A DNA stretch of 64,000 bases from Variovorax sp. PAMC26660 (GTDB lineage: Bacteria > Pseudomonadota > Gammaproteobacteria > Burkholderiales > Burkholderiaceae_C): the NCBI RefSeq assembly GCF_014302995.1, contig NZ_CP060295.1, positions 4,641,501 through 4,705,500 on the forward strand. Reading direction: 5' to 3'. The translations under genes and the position numbers were made by a program. Each line of letters opens with the position of its first letter. Position 1 is the stretch's first letter. Below, piece after piece: positions 34,495-43,426 of this stretch. The notes beneath the pieces were generated by a model. The model worked only from the letters and a program-made list of their open reading frames with translations, searched no databases and was not told the DNA's origin.

Positions 34495-36090
34495 GTGCCG
34501 GATTCCCTGACCTCCACGCTGACCAGCTATTACGACGCGGTGCCTTATGACTCGCACCCGTTTCCTCAGTCGGCCATGGAGCATCTGGAAGCGCTGGCAT
34601 ACCTGTTCGGGCTCGATGCCCCGGCCCCGGCCACGGCCCGTGTGCTGGAACTCGGCTGCGCGGCCGGCGGCAACCTGATTCCCTTTGCAGCGCGCCACCC
34701 CGAGGCACGCGCGCTCGGTGTCGATCTTTCGACGGTGCAGGTCGCGCAAGGCGTGGCAGCCATCGGCCACGCAGGCCTGCCGAACATCGAGCTGAAGGCC
34801 TTCGACATCACCGGCATCGACGCCTCGTTCGGCCAGTTCGACTACATCGTCTGCCATGGCGTCTACAGCTGGGTGCCGGGTCCGGTGCAGGACGCGATCC
34901 TGCGCATCTGCTCGGAGAACCTGGCGCCGAACGGCGTGGCCTATGTGAGCTACAACGTGTACCCCGGCTGGAAGGCGCGCGAGATTGTGCGCGACGCGAT
35001 GATCCTGCGCGGCGGCCCGCGCGACACGCCGGAAGAAAAGCTTTCCTACGCGCGCGGCATGCTCGAATTCCTGGAGCAATCGGCCCGTGCCGACAGCGTG
35101 CTCAAGAAGACGCTCGAAGAAGCCATGCCGATCGTGCGTGGGGCCAGCAGCTCCTACCTGCTGCACGAGTTCCTCGAGCCCTGCAATGCGCCGTGCTACT
35201 TCAAGGAATTCGTCGCGCGCGCGGAGGCTCACGGCCTGTCTTACCTGTGCGATGCGGAGCCGTCGACCATGTTCGTGCAGAACTACGGCGAGAAGGTGCG
35301 CGACCCGCTGCTGCGCGAATGCGGCGGCAGCCAGGTCATGATGGAGCAGTACCTCGACTTCCTGGTCAACCGCACTTTCCGCCAAACTTTGCTGGTCAAA
35401 CAGGCAAGCGCCAGGGACATCCGCTATCGCCTCGACGCCGCACGCATTCGCGCGCTGGAGTTCGCCGGCACGTTCGCGGCCGAGGACGGCGGGGCACTCA
35501 CGCTCGATGCCCGCGAACAGCCTTGCCATGCGATTCGCGGCCTGAAAGTCACGCTGCGGTTGCCCGTGCACAAGGCTGTGGCGCAGTTGCTCGATGCCAG
35601 CTATCCGGCGTCGATGCCGGCGGATGCGCTGATTGCCGCCGCCTCGAAGCTCACGAACCAGCCAGTGGCCGCAATCGATGCGGCCGTGATGGCCATGCTC
35701 GAGGAACTGCTGATCCTCGGCGCCTTGCGAATCCGGCGTACGCCGGTGCCCGCCGTGGCGGCGGTCTCGGGTTTGCCGCAGGCACTGCCAGCCATGCGCG
35801 TTGCGCCCGGCCTCGCGCTGGCGGCGGGCGCCACGGCCAACATCTGCAACCAGTGGCACGAATCCGTGGGGCTCACGCTGCTCGAGCGCAGCCTGCTGCC
35901 GCTGCTCGACGGCACCCACTCCCACGAGGCGCTGGCCGAACATCTGGCAGCCGAAGTGCACAGCGAACGCCTGCGCTTCATCAAGGACGACAAGCCGTTG
36001 ACCGACCCGTCGACGGTGAAGGAATTTGCGCAGCAACAGGTCGCGCTGGCGCTCGATGCTTTGCGGCGCAAGGCATTGCTCACGGCCTGA
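34495..36090 (+). CDS. SAM methyltransferase with regulatory domain
   Basis: A 531-residue protein. Residues about 35-180 form a class I SAM methyltransferase: motif I VLELGCAAGGNLI, GVDLSTVQ, FDYIVCHGVYSW. About 215-300 matches the methyltransferase regulatory domain (SSYLLHEFLEPCNAPCYFKE), and the C-terminal 200 residues are helical. The GTG at 34495 is preferred because AAAGG lies 6 bases before it; an ATG two codons upstream abuts that site. Substrate is unknown. Single gene between two terminators. Confidence 0.82.
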   Translation: MPDSLTSTLTSYYDAVPYDSHPFPQSAMEHLEALAYLFGLDAPAPATARVLELGCAAGGNLIPFAARHPEARALGVDLSTVQVAQGVAAIGHAGLPNIELKAFDITGIDASFGQFDYIVCHGVYSWVPGPVQDAILRICSENLAPNGVAYVSYNVYPGWKAREIVRDAMILRGGPRDTPEEKLSYARGMLEFLEQSARADSVLKKTLEEAMPIVRGASSSYLLHEFLEPCNAPCYFKEFVARAEAHGLSYLCDAEPSTMFVQNYGEKVRDPLLRECGGSQVMMEQYLDFLVNRTFRQTLLVKQASARDIRYRLDAARIRALEFAGTFAAEDGGALTLDAREQPCHAIRGLKVTLRLPVHKAVAQLLDASYPASMPADALIAAASKLTNQPVAAIDAAVMAMLEELLILGALRIRRTPVPAVAAVSGLPQALPAMRVAPGLALAAGATANICNQWHESVGLTLLERSLLPLLDGTHSHEALAEHLAAEVHSERLRFIKDDKPLTDPSTVKEFAQQQVALALDALRRKALLTA

Positions 36091-36131
36091 CCACCATCGT
36101 TCGTCATCGAACTTACAGAGGAGACTTCAAC

Positions 36132-37868
36132 ATGCAAAAAATCCACTGGGCCCCGAAACTGCACGCTGCCGTTGCGGCGGTGCTTGCGCTGGCAGCCGCC
36201 AGCGCGTCGAATGCCGCGTCGCAGGCGCCGGTCGCGTCGGAGAACGGCATGGTCGTGAGCGCGCAGCACCTGGCCAGCAAGATCGGCGTCGACGTGCTCA
36301 AGCGCGGCGGCAACGCCGTCGACGCGGCGGTCGCCGTGGGCTATGCGCTGGCCGTGGTCTACCCGGCTGCCGGCAACCTTGGCGGCGGCGGTTTCATGAC
36401 CGTGCAACTGGCCGACGGCCGCAAGACCTTCCTCGACTTCCGCGAGAAGGCGCCGCTGGCCGCCACGGCCAACATGTACCTCGACAAGGACGGCAACGTC
36501 ATCAAGGGCCTGAGCACCAAGGGCCACCTTGCCGTGGGCGTGCCGGGCAGCGTCTCGGGCATGGAATACGCACGCGAGAAGTACGGCACCATGAAGCGCG
36601 GCGAGCTGCTCGCCCCGTCGATCCAGCTGGCCGAAAAAGGCTTTGCGCTGGAACAGGGTGACATCGACCTGCTCGGCACCGCCACGGCCGACTTCAAGGA
36701 AGACCCGGCTTCCGCGGCCATCTTCCTGAACAAGGGCGAGCCCTACAAGGTAGGTGACCGGCTGGTCCAGAAGGACCTGGCCAAGACGCTGAAAGAGATC
36801 AGCACCAAGGGCACCGACGGCTTCTACAAGGGCTGGGTCGGCAATGCCATCGTGGCGTCGAGCCAGGGCGGCAAGGGCCTGATCACGCAGGCCGACCTCG
36901 ACCAGTACAAGACGCGCGAACTGCCGCCGGTGGAGTGCGACTATCGCGGCTATCACGTCGTGTCGGCGCCCCCGCCGAGCTCGGGCGGCGTGATCATCTG
37001 CGAGATGCTCAACATCCTGGAGGGCTATCCGCTCAAGGACCTGGGCTACCACTCGGCACAGGCCGTGCACTACCAGATCGAAGCCATGCGCCACGCCTAC
37101 GTGGACCGCAACAGCTACCTGGGCGACCCCGACTTCGTGAAGAACCCGCTCGACCGCCTGCTCGACAAGGGCTATGCCGAGAAGATCCGCGCCGTGATCG
37201 ACCCCAAGAAGGCCGGCGTCTCGAAGGACATCAAGCCGGGCGTCGCGCCGCATGAGGGCAGCAACACCACCCACTACTCGATTGCCGACAAGTGGGGCAA
37301 CGCGGTCTCGGTGACCTACACGCTGAACGACTGGTTCGGCGCCAAGATCACGGCCGCCAAGACCGGTGTGCTGCTGAACGACGAGATGGACGACTTCACC
37401 TCGAAGGTCGGCGTGCCTAATCTCTACGGGCTGGTGCAGGGCGAGGCCAATTCCATCGCCCCGGGCAAGCGTCCGCTGAGTTCGATGAGCCCGACCATCG
37501 TGACCAAGGACGGCAAGCCCGTGATGGTGGTCGGCACGCCGGGCGGCAGCCGCATCATCACCGCCGTGATGCTGACCATGATCAACGCCATCGACTACGG
37601 CATGACCGTGCAGGAAGCCGTCGATGCACCGCGCTTCCACCAGCAATGGCTGCCTGACGTCACCAACGTCGAGACCTATGCGCTGAGCCCCGACACGCGC
37701 AAGATCCTGACCGACATGGGCCACAACCTGGGCGTGCCGCAACCGGCCAACCACCTCGCGGCGATCATCGTCGGTGCACCGTCCCTGGGCGGCAAGCCGG
37801 TGGGCAACAACCGCTTCTACGGCGCCAACGACCCCCGCCGCAATACCGGCCTGGCGGCAGGCTACTGA
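36132..37868 (+). CDS. ggt: gamma-glutamyltranspeptidase
   Basis: A 578-residue periplasmic enzyme with a Sec signal peptide. The N-terminal nucleophile is Thr379 in GSNTTHYS, where the precursor cleaves itself into large and small subunits; LNDEMDDF and RPLSSMSPTIV of the small subunit are present, as are the KRGGNAVDAAVAVGYALAVV and GGGGFM motifs of the large one. It transfers or hydrolyses the gamma-glutamyl group of glutathione and related compounds. It follows the methyltransferase by 41 bases with a GAGGAG site and ends at a clear terminator. Confidence 0.93.
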   Translation: MQKIHWAPKLHAAVAAVLALAAASASNAASQAPVASENGMVVSAQHLASKIGVDVLKRGGNAVDAAVAVGYALAVVYPAAGNLGGGGFMTVQLADGRKTFLDFREKAPLAATANMYLDKDGNVIKGLSTKGHLAVGVPGSVSGMEYAREKYGTMKRGELLAPSIQLAEKGFALEQGDIDLLGTATADFKEDPASAAIFLNKGEPYKVGDRLVQKDLAKTLKEISTKGTDGFYKGWVGNAIVASSQGGKGLITQADLDQYKTRELPPVECDYRGYHVVSAPPPSSGGVIICEMLNILEGYPLKDLGYHSAQAVHYQIEAMRHAYVDRNSYLGDPDFVKNPLDRLLDKGYAEKIRAVIDPKKAGVSKDIKPGVAPHEGSNTTHYSIADKWGNAVSVTYTLNDWFGAKITAAKTGVLLNDEMDDFTSKVGVPNLYGLVQGEANSIAPGKRPLSSMSPTIVTKDGKPVMVVGTPGGSRIITAVMLTMINAIDYGMTVQEAVDAPRFHQQWLPDVTNVETYALSPDTRKILTDMGHNLGVPQPANHLAAIIVGAPSLGGKPVGNNRFYGANDPRRNTGLAAGY

Positions 37869-37886
37869 ACCTGCGGCAAACTCGAA

Positions 37887-37921
37887 GGCGGTCGTGCCCC
37901 TGTCGGCACGGCCGCTTTTTT
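37887..37921 (+). terminator. rho-independent terminator after ggt
   Basis: GCGG-CGTGCC and GGCACG-CCGC arms with one unpaired position, followed by six T. Confidence 0.75.
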
Positions 37922-37929
37922 CATTTCCC

Positions 37930-38670
37930 ATGCATCTGCAAGACATCCTCTATACCCAAGGCTTCGGCACACGGCGCGTGTGCGCGGGCCTGGTCCAGCA
38001 AGGCCTCGTGACCATCGCAGGCGCCGTGGTGGACGACCCTTTCGAAGACCTCGACCCCGAAGGCCTGCTCTACACCGTCCAGGGCACCGAGTGGGCGTAC
38101 CACGAGAAGGCCTACCTGATGCTGCACAAGCCGGCTGGCACCGAGTGTTCGCAAAAGCCCTCGACCTACCCGAGCATCTACACGCTGCTGCCGTCGCCGC
38201 TGCGGCTGCGCCCCAACAAGGGCGCGGTGCAGGGCGTGCAGGCCATCGGCCGGCTCGACCAGGACACCACCGGCCTGCTGCTGCTGACCGACGACGGCCA
38301 GTTCATCCACAAGATGGGCTCGCCCAAGCATCACGTGCCCAAGGTCTACGAGGTGACAGCCAAGCACGAGGTGGACGAAACGCAGATCGCGAAGCTGCTG
38401 GCTGGCGTCGTGCTCGACGACGACCCGAAGCCGGTGCGCGCGGCCGCCTGCGAGTCGGACAGCCCGCTGCACCTGCGGCTCACGCTGACCGAGGGCAAGT
38501 ACCACCAGGTCAAGCGCATGCTGGCCGCGGTCGGCAACCGGGTCGAAGGCCTGCACCGCTCGCGCATCGGCGGCCTCGTGCTGCCTGAAGACCTCGCGCC
38601 GGGGCAGTGGCGCTGGCTGACCAGTGAACAGGTCGCGGCGCTGCGCGCGCCATCCAAACCATCCAAATAG
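37930..38670 (+). CDS. RsuA-family pseudouridine synthase
   Basis: A 246-residue enzyme: a short N-terminal S4-like RNA-binding part (MHLQDILYTQGFGTRRVCAG) and an RsuA/RluB-type catalytic domain with the catalytic Asp in IGRLDQDTTGLLLLTDDG and the TEGKYHQVKRMLAAVGNRV motif. It converts a uridine of 16S rRNA to pseudouridine; the RsuA group modifies U516, but RluB/E/F alternatives cannot be excluded. It starts just after the ggt terminator with little leader. Confidence 0.85.
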   Translation: MHLQDILYTQGFGTRRVCAGLVQQGLVTIAGAVVDDPFEDLDPEGLLYTVQGTEWAYHEKAYLMLHKPAGTECSQKPSTYPSIYTLLPSPLRLRPNKGAVQGVQAIGRLDQDTTGLLLLTDDGQFIHKMGSPKHHVPKVYEVTAKHEVDETQIAKLLAGVVLDDDPKPVRAAACESDSPLHLRLTLTEGKYHQVKRMLAAVGNRVEGLHRSRIGGLVLPEDLAPGQWRWLTSEQVAALRAPSKPSK

Positions 38671-38760
38671 CGGCACGAGGTTGTGGAAAGGCTGCCGGTG
38701 CAGTCAGCCAGCCTTAACCTACGGCCGTTAAGATATTCAGCTCTCTCTCGGAACCTTCCC

Positions 38761-39777
38761 TTGCGACTTCCTGCCCGACCGAATGGCCGCATCGCGGCCT
38801 TCCTGCTTTCCTGCCTGACGGCGCTCGCAACCCTGGCGGCACACACCGCCACCGCCGCGCCGGCCGAGCCACCTCCGATCTTCGTGCTCAACTCGCTGGA
38901 TGCCAGCGTGAGCGTGATCAATCCCGTCGACTGGACGGAAAAGCAGCGCATCCCGACCGGCAAGGAGCCGCACCACATCTACATGACGCCCGACGAAAAG
39001 TCGGTCATCGTGGCCAATTCGGCGGGCGATTCGCTGACCTTCCTGAACCCCAAGACGGCGGAAGTGCAGCGTGTGGTCTACGGCATCATCGATCCGTACC
39101 AGTTGCAGTTCTCGCGCGACATGAAGTGGTTCGTGACGGCGGGCAACCGCCTGAACCACGTCGACATCTACCGCTGGGACGGCAAGGACCTGAAGCTCGC
39201 CAAGCGCATCGCCTCCGGCAAGACGCCCAGCCACATCTGGATCGACAACACCAGCACCATCGCCTACGTGACGATGCAGGACAGCGACGAGATGATCGCG
39301 GTCGACCTCCCCACGCAGACCGTCAAGTGGCGCACCAGCACCGGCCCGATGCCCGCCGACATCTTCGGCACGCACAACGACAAGACCCTGCTCGTGGGCC
39401 TGACCGGCGGCGACGGCGTGCAGGTGTTCGACGTGGCCGGCGCGCAGCCCAAGCTGGTCGGCAAGATCCCCACCGGCAAGGGTGCCCACGCCTTCCGTTC
39501 GGCCGGCGACGGCAAGAGCGTGTTCGTGAGCAACCGGGTGGCCAACACCATCAGCCGCATCGATGTGACGACGCTGAAGGTCATCGCAACCTATGCGGTG
39601 CCGGGCGGGCCCGACTGCATGGACGTGTCGGCCGATGGCAAGACGCTGTATGTCACTTCGCGCTGGGCCAAGAAGCTCACGGTGGTCGACCTCGTTGCCC
39701 AGAAGGTTGTGCGCCAGGTCAATGTCGGCCGTTCGCCGCACGGCGTCTGGACGCTGGATCATGGCAAGCGCACGTAG
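38761..39777 (+). CDS. YVTN beta-propeller exported protein
   Basis: About 338 residues: a signal peptide (GRIAAFLLSCLTALATLAAH) and a seven-bladed YVTN/NHL-type propeller with repeats such as VSVINPVDW, VIVANSAGDSLTFLN, VFVSNRVANTISRIDV and LYVTSRWAKKLTVVD. These proteins act in the periplasm in binding roles. I take the TTG at 38761; the frame opens at a GTG at 38683, but that lies before a TAAGAT-like -10 around 38729, which argues for the shorter form. It overlaps the following deacetylase gene by 17 bases. Confidence 0.75.
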   Translation: MRLPARPNGRIAAFLLSCLTALATLAAHTATAAPAEPPPIFVLNSLDASVSVINPVDWTEKQRIPTGKEPHHIYMTPDEKSVIVANSAGDSLTFLNPKTAEVQRVVYGIIDPYQLQFSRDMKWFVTAGNRLNHVDIYRWDGKDLKLAKRIASGKTPSHIWIDNTSTIAYVTMQDSDEMIAVDLPTQTVKWRTSTGPMPADIFGTHNDKTLLVGLTGGDGVQVFDVAGAQPKLVGKIPTGKGAHAFRSAGDGKSVFVSNRVANTISRIDVTTLKVIATYAVPGGPDCMDVSADGKTLYVTSRWAKKLTVVDLVAQKVVRQVNVGRSPHGVWTLDHGKRT

Positions 39778-40570
39778 ACACGGGCGCGCGGTCCTCGCGC
39801 TGCTGCTGGCCGCAACCATGGTGCCCGGCGCCTGGGCGGCACAGGGCGCCTCTTGCGAGAAGCCGGTCTACCTGACCTTCGACACCGGCCACATGGGCAT
39901 CGCCCCGCTGGTGGCCGACGTGCTCAAGCGGCAGGACGTTCGCGTCACTTTCTTCGCTGCCGCCGAGCGCACCCAGACCGACGGCAACAGCCTCGACGAC
40001 CACTGGGCGCCGTGGTGGAAGGCAAGGGCCGCCGAAGGCAACGAGTTCGGCTCGCACACCTACGACCACGCCTACTGGCGCGGGGACGTCAAGGGCTCGC
40101 CGCCCAGCTTCCGCATCAAGCCCTCGGCCGGTCCGCAGGACGGCAAGGAATCAACCTGGAGCGCGGCCGAGTACTGCGCCAACATCCGCAAGTCGTCCGA
40201 CCGGCTGGCGGCCATCACTGGCAAGAAGCCGTTGCCGCTGTACCGCGCACCGGGCGGCAAGACCTCGCCCGCGTTGCTGGCCGCCGCCAAGGCCTGCGGC
40301 TATGAATACGTGGGCTGGGCGCCCGCCGGGTTCCTCGGCGACGAACTGCCGAGCGAGAAGTTCAGCAACGCGAAGCTGCTCACACAGGCGCTCGACACGA
40401 TCCGCCCCGGCGACATCCTGCTCGCGCACCTGGGTATCTGGTCGCGCAAGGACCCGTGGGCGCCGGCCAATCTGGAGCCGCTGATCGTCGGCCTGAAAGC
40501 CAAGGGCTTCTGTTTTCAAACGCTGCGCCAGCACCCGGATTTCCGCGCCTGGATCGCATCCCACCCCTGA
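39761..40570 (+). CDS. polysaccharide deacetylase family protein
   Basis: A 269-residue exported NodB-type carbohydrate esterase: signal peptide (AVLALLLAATMVPGAWA), the metal-site motif YLTFDTGHMG, the histidine pair in FGSHTYDHAYW and the RAPGGKTSPALL motif. The usual 'TFDDG' is TFDTG here, so the second Asp is replaced. Probably acts on envelope or extracellular polysaccharide. Its ATG overlaps the end of the YVTN gene, implying coupling. Confidence 0.82.
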   Translation: MASARRHGRAVLALLLAATMVPGAWAAQGASCEKPVYLTFDTGHMGIAPLVADVLKRQDVRVTFFAAAERTQTDGNSLDDHWAPWWKARAAEGNEFGSHTYDHAYWRGDVKGSPPSFRIKPSAGPQDGKESTWSAAEYCANIRKSSDRLAAITGKKPLPLYRAPGGKTSPALLAAAKACGYEYVGWAPAGFLGDELPSEKFSNAKLLTQALDTIRPGDILLAHLGIWSRKDPWAPANLEPLIVGLKAKGFCFQTLRQHPDFRAWIASHP

Positions 40571-40579
40571 GTTCGCGCC

Positions 40580-41554
40580 GTGATCGATTGGCTGACTGAC
40601 GTTTTTTCTGCACTGCAGGGCTGGTTCTTCGAGACAGCCGTGCAGCCGCTGGTCTATGCCATCGGCCTGGGCGGCTGGACCGAGGACGCCTTCGACGCCA
40701 CCGGCTGGCTGCTGGTCGGCTTCATCCAGATCGTGGTGCTGATCGCGATCATCGGGCCGCTGCAGCGCTGGCGATCGGTGGAGCCGGTGGTCGATCGTCA
40801 GGCGATCCGCATTGACGTGCTGTACACGCTGATCCACCGGCTCGGCCTGTTCCGGCTGGCGATCTTCTTCACGCTGCAGCCCTTCTTCGACGATGCCATG
40901 GGCAGCCTGCGCACGGCCGGCTGGGGCACCTTCCACCTCGACGAGGTCTGGCCCGGCGTGACCGACGTGCCAGTGCTCGCCTTTGCCATCTACCTCGTGG
41001 TGCTCGACTTCGTTGGCTACTGGATCCACCGCGGACAGCACCAGTTCAACTGGTGGTGGAGCCTGCATTCGCTGCACCATTCGCAGCGCCAGATGACGAT
41101 GTGGAGCGACGACCGCAATCACCTGCTCGACGACATCGTTCACGACACGCTCATCGTGATCGTGGCGCAGCTGATCGGCGTGGCGCCGGGGCAGTTCATT
41201 GCCTTCGTTGCCTTCACGCAGCTCAGCGAGAGCCTGCAGCACGCCAACCTGCGCCTGAGCTTCGGCGCCATCGGCGAGCGGCTGTGGATCAGCCCTCGCT
41301 TCCACCGGCTGCACCACAGCATCGGCCTGGGCCATGAGTCGAATGGCAAGAGCACGCTCGGCGGCCACAACTTCGGCGTGCTGCTGCCGTGGTGGGACAT
41401 GATGTTCGGCACCGCCAATTTCGAGGCGCGCTATGACCCGACCGGCATCCGCGACCAGGTCGAGCCCGATGCCGACGGCCGCGTGCGCGACTACGGTCGC
41501 GGCTTCTGGGCGCAGCAATGGCTGGGCCTGAAGCGAATGGTCGGCCGCAGTTGA
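40580..41554 (+). CDS. sterol desaturase / fatty acid hydroxylase family protein
   Basis: A 324-residue membrane di-iron enzyme of the fatty acid hydroxylase superfamily. Three His clusters are present in the right order and spacing: HRGQH, HSLHHS and HRLHHS. About four membrane segments surround them. It probably hydroxylates or desaturates a lipid chain; the substrate is unknown. It starts with GTG nine bases after the deacetylase stop, so YVTN, deacetylase and this gene may be one transcript. Confidence 0.85.
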   Translation: MIDWLTDVFSALQGWFFETAVQPLVYAIGLGGWTEDAFDATGWLLVGFIQIVVLIAIIGPLQRWRSVEPVVDRQAIRIDVLYTLIHRLGLFRLAIFFTLQPFFDDAMGSLRTAGWGTFHLDEVWPGVTDVPVLAFAIYLVVLDFVGYWIHRGQHQFNWWWSLHSLHHSQRQMTMWSDDRNHLLDDIVHDTLIVIVAQLIGVAPGQFIAFVAFTQLSESLQHANLRLSFGAIGERLWISPRFHRLHHSIGLGHESNGKSTLGGHNFGVLLPWWDMMFGTANFEARYDPTGIRDQVEPDADGRVRDYGRGFWAQQWLGLKRMVGRS

Positions 41555-41604
41555 GGGCCACAAGCCCCTGAAATCCCGGTCCGAGGCGTTATCCTCGCAC
41601 CCTC

Positions 41605-42483
41605 ATGCGCCTGCTCCTCGACTCCTTCTGGCGCGCGGTCGCCTACTGCATGCTGCCGCGCGTGATCGTGCTGTCGCTGCTGCCATTGGGTTTGATGATC
41701 CTGCTGGCCTCGGTGCTCGGGTACTTCTATTGGGACGCGGCCGTGGTCTGGACGCGCGGAGCGCTCGATGCCTGGCCGCTGCTGGCCAGTTTCTGGGCAT
41801 GGATCGGCCGCCTTTTCTCCAGCGACGTCAAGGCCATGCTGGCACCTCTGGTGGTGGTGTTCGCCGCCACGCCCCTGATCGTGGTGCTCTGCCTGCTGAT
41901 CGTGGCCGGCTTCATGGCACCAGCGCTGACCCGGCTGGCCGCCGAGCGGCGCTTTCCCTCGCTCGAGCAGAAGAAGGGGGCCTCCTTCATTGGCAGTGTC
42001 GCCCGTTCTTTGGGCGTCACGATCCTGGCGCTGATTGCCCTCGTGGTCTCCATGCCGCTGTGGCTCATTCCGCCGCTGGTGTTGATATTGCCGCCACTGA
42101 TCTGGGGTTGGCTCACCTACCGCGTGATGAGCTTCGACGCGCTGGCCGAGCATGCCAGCCCCGAAGAGCGCGCCACATTGCTGCGCGCGCACCGGTTGCC
42201 GCTGCTGTGCATCGGCGTGCTGTGCGGCTACCTGGGCGCCGCACCCAGCATCGTCTGGGCTTCGGGCCTGCTGTTCGCCGCTGCCTTCTTCGTGCTGGTG
42301 CCGATCGCCATCTGGATCTACACACTGGTTTTTGCCTTCTCCGCGCTCTGGTTCGCGCACTACTGCCTCGACGCGCTCGGGCAACTGCGTGCCCAGCGCG
42401 CCGCCGCCGAGGCTTCGGCGGCCAGCGGCACGGCGGCCATCGAAGCCGACAAGGCTGCTCTTTCTCAATGGGGTTCACCATGA
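41605..42483 (+). CDS. EI24/CysZ-like membrane protein
   Basis: A 292-residue protein with five or six membrane helices and the EI24-domain pattern (LPPLIWGWLTYRVMSFDALA, then ASPEERATLLRAHR). The family includes CysZ, a sulfate permease, but also proteins of unknown role. Its last codons overlap the next start by 4 bases (ATGA), coupling it to the molybdopterin-binding protein. No ribosome binding site of note. Confidence 0.78.
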   Translation: MRLLLDSFWRAVAYCMLPRVIVLSLLPLGLMILLASVLGYFYWDAAVVWTRGALDAWPLLASFWAWIGRLFSSDVKAMLAPLVVVFAATPLIVVLCLLIVAGFMAPALTRLAAERRFPSLEQKKGASFIGSVARSLGVTILALIALVVSMPLWLIPPLVLILPPLIWGWLTYRVMSFDALAEHASPEERATLLRAHRLPLLCIGVLCGYLGAAPSIVWASGLLFAAAFFVLVPIAIWIYTLVFAFSALWFAHYCLDALGQLRAQRAAAEASAASGTAAIEADKAALSQWGSP

Positions 42484-43280
42484 CACGCGCATTCGGTCTC
42501 ATCGTCGTCGGCGACGAGATCCTTTCCGGCAAGCGGGCCGACAAGCACATGACCAAGGTCATCGAACTGCTCGCCGCGCGCGGCCTGCAGCTCAGTTGGG
42601 CCGAGTACGTCGGCGACGAGCCCGCGCGCATCACCGCCGCGCTCGAGCGCGCCTTTGCCTCCGGCGACATCGTCTTCTCGACCGGTGGCATCGGTGCCAC
42701 GCCCGACGACCACACCCGCCAGTGCGCTGCCAAGGCACTGCGCGTGCCGCTGGCGCTGCACCCCGAGGCCGAACTGCTGATCCGCGAACGCATGCAGGAC
42801 ACGGCGCGCGAGCAGGGCGTGACCTACGAGCCGGACAGGGCCGACAACGTGCACCGGCTCAACATGGGCGTGTTTCCGCAGGGCGCCACGCTCATTCACA
42901 ACCCGTACAACAAGATCCCGGGCTTCAGCGTCGAGCATGTGCACTTCGTGCCGGGCTTTCCGGTCATGGCCTGGCCGATGATCGAGTCGGTGCTCGACAG
43001 CCGCTACGCCGAGCTGTTCACCCGCGATGCCGTTGCCGAGAAGTCGGTGATCGTTTTCGGTGCGATGGAAGCCACGCTCACCCCGCTGATGCAGGCCATC
43101 GAAGACACGCATGCCGGCATCAAGGTGTTCAGCCTGCCCAGCGTCGATCACCCCGAATACGGCCGCCACATCGAGCTGGGCGTGAAAGGTGACCCGGGCC
43201 GGCTCGATGCCGCCTATGCTCAGCTGATCGAAGGGTTGCACACCTTTGATGCCAAGCTCGGCCCAGAATTGGTGCGCTAA
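42480..43280 (+). CDS. molybdopterin-binding (CinA N-terminal-like) protein
   Basis: A 266-residue protein of the MoaB/Mog/CinA-N group: LIVVGDEILSGKRADKH at the start and FSTGGIGATPDDHTR, the signature of the MPT-binding fold. It lacks the C-terminal CinA deamidase domain and resembles the short proteins annotated as competence/damage-inducible protein A. The C-terminal codons overlap an NtrC-like element upstream of glnA. Function in vivo unknown. Confidence 0.82.
   Translation: MTRAFGLIVVGDEILSGKRADKHMTKVIELLAARGLQLSWAEYVGDEPARITAALERAFASGDIVFSTGGIGATPDDHTRQCAAKALRVPLALHPEAELLIRERMQDTAREQGVTYEPDRADNVHRLNMGVFPQGATLIHNPYNKIPGFSVEHVHFVPGFPVMAWPMIESVLDSRYAELFTRDAVAEKSVIVFGAMEATLTPLMQAIEDTHAGIKVFSLPSVDHPEYGRHIELGVKGDPGRLDAAYAQLIEGLHTFDAKLGPELVR
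43261..43275. promoter_or_regulatory. NtrC site, upstream, weaker
   Basis: GCCCAGAATTGGTGC fits GCAC-N5-TGGTGC with one mismatch and is embedded in the last codons of the molybdopterin-binding gene. Confidence 0.45.
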
Positions 43281-43287
43281 TGTTTAT

Positions 43288-43304
43288 TGCACCAAATTGG
43301 TGAA
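43288..43304. promoter_or_regulatory. NtrC enhancer site for glnA
   Basis: TGCACCAAATTGGTGAA matches the NtrC consensus (TGCACCA-N3-TGGTGCA) closely. It is about 60 bases upstream of a sigma54-type promoter, the usual enhancer distance. Confidence 0.75.
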
Positions 43305-43363
43305 TTTCCGCCTCCATTTGGCGTATGCAGTGGTCACCAAAGCCTCGCGGGGTGAGGTGACAA

Positions 43364-43379
43364 TGGCACAGAAACTGCA
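43364..43379 (+). promoter_or_regulatory. sigma54 promoter of glnA
   Basis: TGGCACAGAAACTGCA has the GG-N10-GC spacing and TGGCAC/TGCA elements of an RpoN promoter. It gives a predicted transcript start near 43391, about 36 bases before the glnA ATG. Confidence 0.8.
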
Positions 43380-43426
43380 TCCCTCGTCCCTGTATTCCTA
43401 ACCACCATCCAACTCAGGAGAAACTG

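Noticed and set aside
35193..37868. 891-residue frame fusing the end of a methyltransferase region to gamma-glutamyltranspeptidase
   Set aside because: The N-terminal 310 residues are an out-of-frame reading of the methyltransferase gene; the real start with signal peptide is at 36132.
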